Assembly: GCA_039184055.1 (NCBI GenBank) | Contig: JBCDBH010000115.1 | Span: forward strand, 1-15,583 | DNA length: 15,583 nucleotides | Origin: JBCDBH01 sp039184055 | Lineage (GTDB): Bacteria > Acidobacteriota > Thermoanaerobaculia > Multivoradales > J023 | Reading direction: 5' to 3' | Shown here: in pieces, positions 1 through 6,465 of the stretch | Position numbering within the stretch: position 1 is the first letter of the stretch | Layout: each line of letters starts with the position of its first letter | Translations under genes and position numbers: made by a program | Notes under the pieces: generated by a model | What the model saw: only the letters and a program-made list of their open reading frames with translations | Told to the model about the DNA's origin: nothing | Database searches by the model: none

Positions 1-145
1 CGGCGAGCGCCCGGGTACGCAGGTCGAGGTGTTGCCAATTGAGACGGGCCCCTTCTTTTTCACCGTCGGCGAGAAAGATATAGGCCCAATCGTCGCTACG
101 CTCGTCGGCATGGCGGCGGAGCAGGGACACCAAGGAATCGGTCAT
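1..145 (-). CDS. Fatty-acyl-AMP ligase (FAAL-like), N-terminal fragment, cut by the window edge
   Basis: Reading leftward from the ATG at 145, an open frame of 48 codons runs off the window. It begins MTDSLVSLLRRHADERSDDW and continues with a stretch containing YIFLADGE and LNWQHLDLRTRALA. This matches the start of fatty-acyl-AMP ligases and related ANL-superfamily adenylating enzymes, which open with a 'LLRRRA...Y.FL.DGE....LTY.ELD.RARA' pattern. Such enzymes adenylate fatty acids and usually pass them to acyl carrier proteins of polyketide, non-ribosomal peptide or lipid pathways. A Shine-Dalgarno sequence AAGGAG (155-160) lies 9 bases before the start. The adenylation motifs lie outside the window, so the FAAL call rests on the N-terminus alone. 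A fatty-acyl-CoA ligase is possible. The sequence does not look like the N-terminus of MenE. Confidence 0.72.
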   Translation of the reverse strand, partial: MTDSLVSLLRRHADERSDDWAYIFLADGEKEGARLNWQHLDLRTRALA

Positions 146-245
146 AGCAAACCACTCCTTCGAATTGTGCTGCTGGGGATCGCAATCAAATGATTCGGGT
201 GGGGGAACCCGATGAACGCAAAGTAAGGGAGGGAGAAACGAACAA

Positions 246-272
246 CGCGGAGCGGCCAGGAGCCGCTCCGCG
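246..272 (-). terminator. Intrinsic terminator of the FG-GAP gene
   Basis: A perfect 11-base inverted repeat (246-256 with 262-272, arm CGCGGAGCGGC) encloses a 5-base loop. On the minus strand it is followed by the T-rich run TTGTTCGTTTCTCCC. It lies 43 bases after the stop of the minus-strand FG-GAP gene and before the FAAL-like gene, so it should separate the two transcripts. Confidence 0.8.
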
Positions 273-275
273 AGA

Positions 276-317
276 ATCGACCGTCGAACGACGGACGATC
301 AGATCGACGAGTCGATC
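276..317 (-). repeat. Two further stem-loops between the FG-GAP stop codon and its terminator
   Basis: Positions 302-308 (GATCGAC) pair perfectly with 311-317 (GTCGATC), overlapping the stop codon at 316-318. Positions 276-286 pair with 289-299 with one A/A mismatch, the core being CCGTCG and CGACGG. With the terminator at 246-272 they make three consecutive hairpins at the 3' end of the transcript. Their very small loops also allow a reading as DNA palindromes. A role in mRNA stability is only inferred. Confidence 0.45.
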
Positions 318-2373
318 AGATGCGCCAGTCGAACCACGCCCGAGCGGCGCTCAGGAAGTAGCTGAACGACTCGGCGGCGGAGATCTGCTCGGCCTCGAAG
401 AGGGCCTCGGTTTCCGCGTCGACACACTCCATGAAGTCGAAGAACTCGTCGTCACCACGGTAGTTGCAGGGCAACTCACGCGCGTTGAAGGTCGCGGCGC
501 GCTGGGTGATGTAGTGACGGTTCCAGTGACCACCAGGCCAGAGAATGTCGAGGTTGCCACGACGCTCCATGCCAAGGCCGAAGTTGGGCGACAGCTCGTT
601 CTGCGACGCGTAGCTGGAACCACCGACCACGGGGCGCATACCGATGAAACCCTTCATCGGGGTTTCGAAGGTGACCACGGCGCCGATACCGTCACGGTTC
701 GACTTACCGTTCTCGGTGACACCCTTCATGCCGTGCAGGTTGATCCGCTGGCCGTAGTTGCCGTTCTCGGCGTTGTTGATCTCGATCGACAGGCTACCGT
801 TCGGGTAGATCGACGCGTTGCTCTGGTAGACGAAGAAACCAGGGCTGATCGCACCGTTGAAGGTCGAGTGCGCGAACACCAGCGGGTCGAAGACCGGGCT
901 CACCGGACCGGTAAGCGCGGTGAACGGAATGAAGGTGGTCGGCACGGTGTCGAAGCTCGACACCGAGACCACGTCGAGAGCGTAGTCGTTGTTGAGATCG
1001 CCGGTGGCGACACCCTGGACGTTACGCCATTCGTGGTTGGTATCGACGATGGCGTCAGGGTCGTAGACGAAGTTCGCCGAGCACTCACCCTCGTTGGTCA
1101 ACAGGATGCCCGGGTTGTCCGCGACGACGAACCACAGGATGTCGGTCGAACCGTGGTAGAGGATGTCGTAGTCACCGTCGAGATCGTAGTCGAAGGTCGA
1201 GGTGCCCCAACCGAACGGGGTACCACCGAGATCGCCGACACCCGGCGCGCTGAAGCCGGACTCGCCACCCAGGAACCAGCGCGAAGGCACGCCAGCCAGG
1301 TAGTTACCGAGATCGGTGACGAAGAAGTCCATGTAGCCGTCGCAGTTGAAATCAGCGAAGTCGATGCCCATCCAACCGCCGACGACGTTGGTGCCGACAC
1401 TGGTGGTGACGTCGGTGAAGTTACCCGTGCCGTCGTTCTCGAACACACGGACCCAACCGATCGCCGCAGCCGCGGCGCCCTGGTTGTCGGCCGAGAAGAT
1501 GTCGACGTCACCGTCGAGATCGTAGTCGGCGCTACCGACCGCCCAAGTGAACGAAGCACCGGTCAGACCGGGGCCGGACATGGCCGAGACGTTCTCGATG
1601 CCCGAAGCGGCACTGATGTCGGTGAAGACGTTGCCACCCTGGTTGGAGAACAGGTAGTTGTGCTCCATGCCACCGTAGATCGGCGCCATGGCGGTGAACG
1701 TGCCGAAAACCGGAAGACGATGATTCCAGTCGTCGTACGAGTTACCGACATAGATGTCGAGGTAGCCGTTGCCGTCGAAGTCGGCCATGGTGCAGGCGAC
1801 CGCGTGACGGCTCGCGCCTGCGATACCAGCAGTGGTGGTGAAGTCGGTGAAGGTGCCGTCGCCATTGTTGACGAAGAACACGTTCGGGTCGCCGGAGCTG
1901 ACCACGTAGAGGTCGAGATCGCCATCGTTGTCGGTGTCGCCGAAGCACACGCCCGAGCTATCGAGAGCGGTGGCATCGACGCCAGCGGCAACCGCCATGT
2001 CGACGAAGGTGACCGTGCCGCCTTCGATGAACTGGTTCGAGTAGAGCGAGTTGGCGGTACCCGGACCGTTGGTGACGTAGATGTCGAGGTCGCCATCGTC
2101 GTCATAGTCGAGCAAGGCCACACCCGGCGCTCCACGCGGCTTCTGCGGCGAATTGGGGCGCACGGTGCTGAAGAAGTTGGCGGTCACGTACGGACCGTTG
2201 GCGAAGATGTCCTGGGTGATCGTGAAACGATCCGACGGGGTGCGCTCGTAGTCGATTCCGGCACCACCGTTGAGCGCGATGTCACTGAACGTGACGTCGC
2301 CTTCGGCCCAGGCCATGCTGGCGACCAGCAACAGCAGGGTGCAGAAGAGAGTCGTACGAAGGCTGGGTTTCAT
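316..2373 (-). CDS. Secreted FG-GAP/VCBS repeat protein with ASPIC/UnbV-like C-terminus (CRTAC1-like)
   Basis: The protein has 685 residues from the ATG at 2373, chosen because AAGGAGA (2383-2389) lies 9 bases upstream and a signal peptide follows at once. An in-frame ATG at 2415 would add 14 polar residues before the signal and is unlikely. Residues 1-23 form a Sec signal peptide (MKPSLRTTLF, a leucine-rich core, then AWA before E24), predicting export. Seven FG-GAP-type blades each carry a calcium-loop motif of the DxDxDGxxD kind: near residues 89-98, 146-155, 198-207, 283-292, 341-350, 395-404 and a degenerate one at 459-468. Residues about 558-615 (NRDGIGAVV, then GGSSYASQ, FGLG and LDILWPGG) match the ASPIC/UnbV domain. 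A beta-propeller outer-surface or periplasmic adhesion or binding role is typical of the family; the ligand is unknown. The last 50 residues are acidic and aromatic with two cysteines (C636, C650), and I recognise no known anchor or sorting signal there. The gene appears monocistronic, with its own terminator. Confidence 0.88.
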   Translation of the reverse strand: MKPSLRTTLFCTLLLLVASMAWAEGDVTFSDIALNGGAGIDYERTPSDRFTITQDIFANGPYVTANFFSTVRPNSPQKPRGAPGVALLDYDDDGDLDIYVTNGPGTANSLYSNQFIEGGTVTFVDMAVAAGVDATALDSSGVCFGDTDNDGDLDLYVVSSGDPNVFFVNNGDGTFTDFTTTAGIAGASRHAVACTMADFDGNGYLDIYVGNSYDDWNHRLPVFGTFTAMAPIYGGMEHNYLFSNQGGNVFTDISAASGIENVSAMSGPGLTGASFTWAVGSADYDLDGDVDIFSADNQGAAAAAIGWVRVFENDGTGNFTDVTTSVGTNVVGGWMGIDFADFNCDGYMDFFVTDLGNYLAGVPSRWFLGGESGFSAPGVGDLGGTPFGWGTSTFDYDLDGDYDILYHGSTDILWFVVADNPGILLTNEGECSANFVYDPDAIVDTNHEWRNVQGVATGDLNNDYALDVVSVSSFDTVPTTFIPFTALTGPVSPVFDPLVFAHSTFNGAISPGFFVYQSNASIYPNGSLSIEINNAENGNYGQRINLHGMKGVTENGKSNRDGIGAVVTFETPMKGFIGMRPVVGGSSYASQNELSPNFGLGMERRGNLDILWPGGHWNRHYITQRAATFNARELPCNYRGDDEFFDFMECVDAETEALFEAEQISAAESFSYFLSAARAWFDWRI

Positions 2374-2492
2374 GTTCTGTCGTCTCCTTGGTTGGTCATG
2401 GTGCAGACCATTCAAGTTGTCGTTCCGCAGCCGTAGCAGGTCACGGCAACGGTGGCGGGGAACGGAGCTCTATACGTTCGGTGGAGAGAGAG

Positions 2493-2527
2493 ATCGCGCG
2501 ATGACACGTGTCCAGTGTCAGCGCGAT
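2493..2527. repeat. Long imperfect inverted repeat or hairpin
   Basis: ATCGCGC (2493-2499) pairs with GCGCGAT (2521-2527), and TGACAC (2502-2507) pairs with GTGTCA (2515-2520). This gives a 13-base-pair stem with a two-base bulge (GA, 2500-2501) and a 7-base loop. A second, alternative 10-base perfect palindrome, GACACGTGTC, occupies 2503-2512. It lies about 120 bases upstream of the minus-strand FG-GAP start, so it may be in that gene's leader or promoter. Neither side has a T-tract, so it is not a typical terminator. Confidence 0.55.
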
Positions 2528-2583
2528 TCGACCTCCCAATAAGTAGAAGAGCCCAGGTGTCCACAAACTGGATGTGAGTTCCT

Positions 2584-2609
2584 GCAACCGCTTTGTTCAA
2601 AGCGTTTGC
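2584..2609. repeat. 26-base inverted repeat, possible operator
   Basis: The arms GCAACCGCTTT (2584-2594) and AAAGCGTTTGC (2599-2609) are complementary except for one C/T mismatch, around the centre GTTC. The length and symmetry suit a dimeric regulator's binding site placed between the two divergent genes. It could equally form a hairpin in RNA. The binding protein is unknown. Confidence 0.45.
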
Positions 2610-2850
2610 GCGAGCCGATAGCCGGTTGTAAACCAGCGCACGAGGCTCAGAGAGAGCACCGACTCGATGTGAAATCCAGTGTGTTTCTTAGGCCAATATT
2701 CACCTCAACCGAACGGATAGCACTTTAGCATGCAGATGATTCGCCGTCCAGCTACCAGGGCGTGGCTAGGCGATTTCGTACCACTCATGCAGAGAAATCG
2801 ATATAACGAGCAAATTCGATTCACTTCCAGGCGAAGCGCGTACCATTGAC

Positions 2851-4707
2851 GTGATGACTGCCGATTCACAGATTCGACAAACCGACGACACGAGTCTAGG
2901 CCCCTTGCGCGAGGTCGTACGACGCGTGTGGGGACATCCCGATCTGCGACCCATGCAAGCCGCCGCAATGCAAGCCGTGCGCGGTCGTCGCGACAGCCTC
3001 GTCGTGCTACCTACGGGAGGTGGCAAATCACTCTGCTTTCAAGCCCCCGCGCTGCTCACCGACGGGATCGCGGTGATCGTGTCACCGCTCATCGCCTTGA
3101 TGAAGGACCAGGTAGACGCCCTGACGACGCTCGGCGTGCCGGCGGCGTTCTTGAACAGCTCCTTGAGTCTCGAGGCGCGTCGCGAAGTGCGTCGAGGCGT
3201 GGCGGAAAGACGCTACCGATTGCTCTACGTAGCACCGGAGCGTTTGATCACCGATCACCGGCTCCACGACTTGCTCGACGCGGCCGGTTTGAGCTACGTC
3301 GCGGTCGACGAGGCGCATTGCATCTCCCAGTGGGGACACGATTTCCGGCCCGAGTATCGACAGCTGGGTAGTCTCCGTCAACGCTTTCCCAACGTGTCGT
3401 TTCACGCCTTTACCGCCACCGCGACCGAGCAGGTGCGCGCCGACGTGGTGGCGCAATTGGGTCTACGCGATCCAGAGCTCCTGGTGGGTTCGGTGGATCG
3501 ACCCAACCTGGTGTACCGGGTTCGGTACAAGGATCGCATCCGAGCCCAGATCCGCGACGTCCTCGAGCGTCATCCCGATGAAGCGGGAATCATCTACTGT
3601 CTGTCGCGACGCGAGGTCGAACGCTTGGCGTCTTGGCTCCATGACGAAGGGTGGCGCGCCGTGCCCTACCACGCCGGGCTCGAGGACGAGGAACGCCGCG
3701 CGCATCAGGAGGCGTTTCGTGACGAGCGGGTCGACGTCGTGGTGGCGACGGTCGCCTTTGGCATGGGGATCGACCGATCCAACGTTCGCTTCGTCGTCCA
3801 TGTCGGCGCACCACGGTCGCTCGAGCACTACCAACAAGAATCAGGACGCGCCGGCCGCGACGGGCTCGAAGCCGAGTGTCTGTTGCTCTACACGCCGGGA
3901 GATTTTGCCTTCTGGCAGCGGTTGCTCGAACAGGAGGAGGGATGGACCGAGAGCTACGCCAGTCAGCTACGGGGCATGGTGGCTTACGCGTCTCAGACCC
4001 GCTGTCGACATCAAGCGATCGCGATGCATTTCGGACAACGTCTCGACTACGAAGATGGCTGTGGCGCCTGCGATTGGTGTCTCGGGGAGCTCGAGATGAT
4101 CGACGGCGCGACGGTTGTGGCGCAGAAGATCCTCTCGTGTGTCGCCCGTCTCGAGCAGCGTTGGGGGATCGGTCAGACGATCGATGTCCTGAGAGGTCGA
4201 GATACGGAAAAGGTGAGACAGCAGAGACATGATCGGCTGAGTACCCATGGCTTACTCGCCGACGTGCCGGTGGCTGAGCTACGTGGCTACATCGAGCAAT
4301 TGGTCGATAGGGGTTTTCTGCGACAGAGCGGTGAACGTTATCCCGTGCTCAAGCTGACCCAGGATTCGATGCCTGTGCTCAAGGGTGAGATCGATGTCGA
4401 TCTTTTTCGACAGCGGCGGCCCGAAAAGCGGCGTACCGCTCGTCGTCAGGTGCCCACAGAGAGCTGGGAAGGTGTCGATCGAGAGCTCTTCGACGCTCTG
4501 CGTGAATGGCGTCGCGAAGTGGCCATCGAGCGGGGTGTCCCGCCCTATGTGATTTTCCACGACACGGTTCTACGCGCGCTGGCGCGCGACCGGCCGACCG
4601 ATCGTGGCGCCATGCTGGAAATCCCAGGGATCGGCGAGAAAAAAGCCGCCGATCTCGGTCCCGATGTGCTGCGGCGGATCGCGTCGTTTCGTGGTCCAGA
4701 GGGGTGA
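2851..4707 (+). CDS. recQ: ATP-dependent DNA helicase RecQ
   Basis: A 3'-to-5' superfamily 2 DNA helicase acting in recombination repair and stalled-fork processing. Its 618 residues are normal for a full-length RecQ. Visible in order: RPMQ-containing N-terminal motif (33-36), Walker A PTGGGKS (54-60), motif Ia SPLIALMKDQ, Walker B DEAH (153-156) with the RecQ-specific aromatic-rich loop SQWGHDFRPEY (159-169), FTATAT (187-192), motif V VATVAFGMGID, and motif VI QQESGRAGRDG (328-338). The zinc site is C385, C404, C407 and C410. A winged-helix RQC domain follows (about 415-515), then an HRDC domain (about 543-615). The start is the GTG at 2851 or the adjacent ATG at 2854; neither has a strong ribosome site. 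The gene stands alone and ends 8 bases from the stop of the convergent lipoprotein gene. Confidence 0.96.
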   Translation: MMTADSQIRQTDDTSLGPLREVVRRVWGHPDLRPMQAAAMQAVRGRRDSLVVLPTGGGKSLCFQAPALLTDGIAVIVSPLIALMKDQVDALTTLGVPAAFLNSSLSLEARREVRRGVAERRYRLLYVAPERLITDHRLHDLLDAAGLSYVAVDEAHCISQWGHDFRPEYRQLGSLRQRFPNVSFHAFTATATEQVRADVVAQLGLRDPELLVGSVDRPNLVYRVRYKDRIRAQIRDVLERHPDEAGIIYCLSRREVERLASWLHDEGWRAVPYHAGLEDEERRAHQEAFRDERVDVVVATVAFGMGIDRSNVRFVVHVGAPRSLEHYQQESGRAGRDGLEAECLLLYTPGDFAFWQRLLEQEEGWTESYASQLRGMVAYASQTRCRHQAIAMHFGQRLDYEDGCGACDWCLGELEMIDGATVVAQKILSCVARLEQRWGIGQTIDVLRGRDTEKVRQQRHDRLSTHGLLADVPVAELRGYIEQLVDRGFLRQSGERYPVLKLTQDSMPVLKGEIDVDLFRQRRPEKRRTARRQVPTESWEGVDRELFDALREWRREVAIERGVPPYVIFHDTVLRALARDRPTDRGAMLEIPGIGEKKAADLGPDVLRRIASFRGPEG

Positions 4708-4715
4708 CGTCGAAC

Positions 4716-5258
4716 CTAACGTTGCGCGAAGCTCATCGTCGAGCTCACGATGATCGCCACCGGCTCGCCATCGCTGGTGGCGGGCTCGAAACGCCACGTG
4801 CGCGCGGTTTCGATCGCAATCACGGCGAGCTCGTTCGGCAGGTTGTTCATCAACGCCACGCTGACCGGATGCGAAAGGCCTTCACGGTCGACGATCATGG
4901 TCACGATCGCGGAACCATCACCTTCATAGTCCACGACCCGTGGCTGAGCGCGCTCGATCGACACGGGCTGCGTGATCTCGCCCTGGGCTTGCTCGGCGGT
5001 GGGTAGCTCGACGCTCGGTGCCGGATCGACCTGGTACACACCTTGCCCGCCTCGACCTTCCGGATCCCAGACCAGTCGGAAACCATCGCCGTGGAGATCG
5101 GGGACCTCCGCGACCTCGGCGGGAGGCGCCGTCTTGCCGATATCGCCGCGCGCATGTTGCTGCCAACCGCGTGGGGGCTCGGTCCCGCTGCTGCATGCGG
5201 TGAGGAGCGCCGCGAAGGCGATCACGAGGGTCCAAGAATGCAAGTGGCGATCGAGCAT
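4716..5258 (-). CDS. Lipoprotein with TonB-like C-terminal domain
   Basis: The protein has 180 residues from the ATG at 5258, which has GGGAG (5264-5268) 5 bases upstream. A GTG at 5264 would overlap the upstream stop codon as GTGA but lacks a ribosome site. Residues 1-22 are a lipoprotein signal with lipobox LTAC, lipidated Cys at C22 and Ser at +2, compatible with the outer membrane. Residues about 112-178 look like the beta-alpha-beta TonB C-terminal fold: DGSAIVTMIVDREG, then a helix, then ARTWRFEPATSDGEPV. True TonB has an inner-membrane anchor and a long proline-rich spacer; this protein has neither, so it is more likely a stand-alone TonB_C-type lipoprotein of unknown role than an energy transducer. 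It is the second gene of a pair with the ferredoxin, starting 2 bases after that gene's stop. Confidence 0.72.
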   Translation of the reverse strand: MLDRHLHSWTLVIAFAALLTACSSGTEPPRGWQQHARGDIGKTAPPAEVAEVPDLHGDGFRLVWDPEGRGGQGVYQVDPAPSVELPTAEQAQGEITQPVSIERAQPRVVDYEGDGSAIVTMIVDREGLSHPVSVALMNNLPNELAVIAIETARTWRFEPATSDGEPVAIIVSSTMSFAQR

Positions 5259-5260
5259 GA

Positions 5261-5587
5261 TCACTCCCAGGGTATGTCGGGCATGACGAGGCGTTCGATG
5301 ATTTCGTTGCTACATGCGGAGCGATCGACAACCTCTTCGACATCGTCGAGCGTCACCCCGGCGTACCAACGATTCCGCGGCTGGATGGCTACCGTGATGC
5401 CTTGGCTACAGTGTTTGAGACAACCGGTGCGGTTGACCATCACTTCATTGCGCACGCCGCGCTCTCGCACGATGTCTTTGAACTTTCGGTACACCTCGAG
5501 ACCGCCACGGGGACCACAGCTCGGTTTGCTGGCGTGGTCGGGACGTTCATTGGTGCAGACGAGAATTTGGCACATTGGGATCGACAT
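5261..5587 (-). CDS. Thioredoxin-like [2Fe-2S] ferredoxin
   Basis: A small electron carrier of the thioredoxin-fold [2Fe-2S] family, 109 residues from the ATG at 5587 (beginning MSIPMCQILVCTN). An ATG at 5575 (MCQILVC) is also possible. The open frame extends further up to 5689, but that part is arginine-rich and unlike the family. Neither start has a clear ribosome site. Ligand cysteines are in the expected pattern: C11 (VCTN), C24 (KPSCG), C56 and C60 (TGCLKHC), followed by the usual V-x-I-x-P and W-Y-x-x-V segments (residues 66-78). Relatives are stand-alone ferredoxins or the NuoE-like subunit of hydrogenases and dehydrogenases; no partner oxidoreductase is in this window. It heads a two-gene minus-strand unit with the lipoprotein gene and is divergent from the GbsR-type regulator. 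A weak minus-strand -10 match (TATAGC) lies at 5630-5635. Confidence 0.85.
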   Translation of the reverse strand: MSIPMCQILVCTNERPDHASKPSCGPRGGLEVYRKFKDIVRERGVRNEVMVNRTGCLKHCSQGITVAIQPRNRWYAGVTLDDVEEVVDRSACSNEIIERLVMPDIPWE

Positions 5588-5684
5588 CGTCGGGAGCCTA
5601 TCGCACGCCCAGCGCGACGCTGCATGCGGGCTATACCTCCGACGAGGCGGTTGGTGGAATCTGGCTAAAGAGATTTGATCGGCT

Positions 5685-5710
5685 GACATTTCAAAAAAGA
5701 TTGAAAAGTC
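5685..5710. promoter_or_regulatory. Candidate operator: 26-base inverted repeat in the divergent region
   Basis: The core arms TTTCAA (5689-5694) and TTGAAA (5701-5706) are separated by 6 A-rich bases. The symmetry extends to GAC (5685-5687) and GTC (5708-5710), with one A/A mismatch on each side of the core. It is AT-rich in a GC-rich background. The right arm TTGAAA could serve as a -35 box for the regulator gene, with a poor -10 (TACGCT, 5724-5729) 17 bases on; bound protein would then block transcription. The size and symmetry suit the dimeric winged-helix regulator encoded next to it. Binding is inferred. Confidence 0.6.
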
Positions 5711-5725
5711 GAGCGGCTTCCGATA

Positions 5726-5755
5726 CGCTCCGACTCGGTCGGAGTGGTTCCGACC
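5726..5755 (+). promoter_or_regulatory. Two mutually exclusive hairpins upstream of the regulator gene
   Basis: CTCCGAC (5728-5734) can pair with GTCGGAG (5738-5744), extendable to 9 pairs at 5726-5746 with one G-U. Alternatively GGTCGGA (5737-5743) can pair with TCCGACC (5749-5755). The shared middle segment makes the two structures exclusive. They lie 37-66 bases before the ATG at 5792. They could be an RNA switch, or simply repeated half-sites for a DNA-binding protein. There is no T-tract after the second hairpin. Confidence 0.4.
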
Positions 5756-5791
5756 ATCCGGCGTGTCAAAACTTCCCGAGAATACAGGTCA

Positions 5792-6448
5792 ATGGCCCGA
5801 GTCGAACCCCTATCCGAAAACTCGACTCTCGACGAAACGGTCGAGGCGATGAACACCGAGACGATGGTCGATTCGGTGCCGATCGACGGTGAATCGCCCG
5901 AAGTCGAGGAAGTTCGTCGCGCGTTTGTCCGTCTGTGGGGAGCGATGGGGTCTTTCTGGGGCATCTCACCGACCACCGCTCGGGTCTTCAGCTGGTTGTT
6001 GTCGCGTGCCGAGCCGGCTGATACCGATGCCATTATGGAGGGCCTCGAGCTCAGCCGTGGCGCGGTATCGATGGCTTGTCGCGAGCTCAGAGATTGGGGC
6101 TTGGTCCATCCCGAACGGCCCCGTGGTTCGCGCCGGGTAAGTTTCGTTCCGACGACCGATTTCGAAAAGGTGATCCGCAACATCGTCGCGATTCGCAAAC
6201 GCCGAGAATGGGATCCAATCCTGGAGCATCTCCACGAGTGGATTCCACGGCTCGAAGCAACTGACGATCCGGAGGCCAAGATCCTGCGCGAGCGCTTGCG
6301 GTCGCTCGAGGGGCTGGTGACGCTCGCCGATTCGATGATCGAAGTGTTTCTCGAAGGCGGTATGGTCAGCCGTCTCGGATTGAAGCTTTTGGCCAATGCC
6401 GCGCGTCCATCGCGTGGTGGTCAGAGCACGACGTCGAAAGACCCTTGA
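5792..6448 (+). CDS. GbsR/MarR-family winged-helix transcriptional regulator
   Basis: A DNA-binding regulator of the GbsR branch of the MarR superfamily, 218 residues from the ATG at 5792. A GTG at 5744 would add 16 residues and would overlap the upstream hairpins; an ATG at 5849 is also possible; none has a strong ribosome site. Residues about 40-60 (VRRAFVRLWGAMGSFWGISP) carry the family's W-G-...-G-x-x-W-G-I-S-P signature. Residues 61-125 form the winged helix, with recognition-helix segment SRGAVSMACRELRDWGLV (88-105) and wing RGSRRVSF (111-118). The C-terminal half (about 125-200) is helical and probably dimerises. Founding members respond to choline or glycine betaine, but the family is broad and the ligand here is unknown. 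It is the first gene of the menaquinone run, 17 bases before the polyprenyl synthase, and is probably co-transcribed and self-regulated through the inverted repeat at 5685-5710. Confidence 0.85.
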   Translation: MARVEPLSENSTLDETVEAMNTETMVDSVPIDGESPEVEEVRRAFVRLWGAMGSFWGISPTTARVFSWLLSRAEPADTDAIMEGLELSRGAVSMACRELRDWGLVHPERPRGSRRVSFVPTTDFEKVIRNIVAIRKRREWDPILEHLHEWIPRLEATDDPEAKILRERLRSLEGLVTLADSMIEVFLEGGMVSRLGLKLLANAARPSRGGQSTTSKDP

Positions 6449-6465
6449 AAGAAGAGGAGAGGGCC

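Larger units (their letters stand above)
2374..2850. other. Divergent intergenic region between the FG-GAP gene and recQ
   Basis: This 477-base stretch separates two divergently transcribed genes and must hold both promoters. Short open frames cross it, but none has a credible ribosome site or a recognisable product. It contains two strong inverted repeats (2493-2527 and 2584-2609). A possible recQ -10 hexamer, TATAAC, lies at 2802-2807, but no good -35 box sits at the right distance. I could not fold any part into a tRNA. A small RNA cannot be excluded. Confidence 0.6.

Noticed and set aside
190..2436. A 748-codon open frame on the plus strand, antisense to the FG-GAP gene, with repetitive valine/glutamate/aspartate-rich sequence
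   Set aside because: It is the mirror of the aspartate-rich FG-GAP repeats in a GC-rich gene. The minus strand has a signal peptide, ribosome site, domain motifs and a terminator, whereas this frame has no recognisable domain. Its length is a by-product of codon bias.
2501..2550. A segment whose minus strand faintly recalls a tRNA T-arm
   Set aside because: No matching acceptor stem, D-arm or anticodon arm could be found around it.
2412..2968. Short minus-strand open frames in and beside the intergenic region before recQ
   Set aside because: They have no ribosome site, no recognisable motif and partly overlap recQ.
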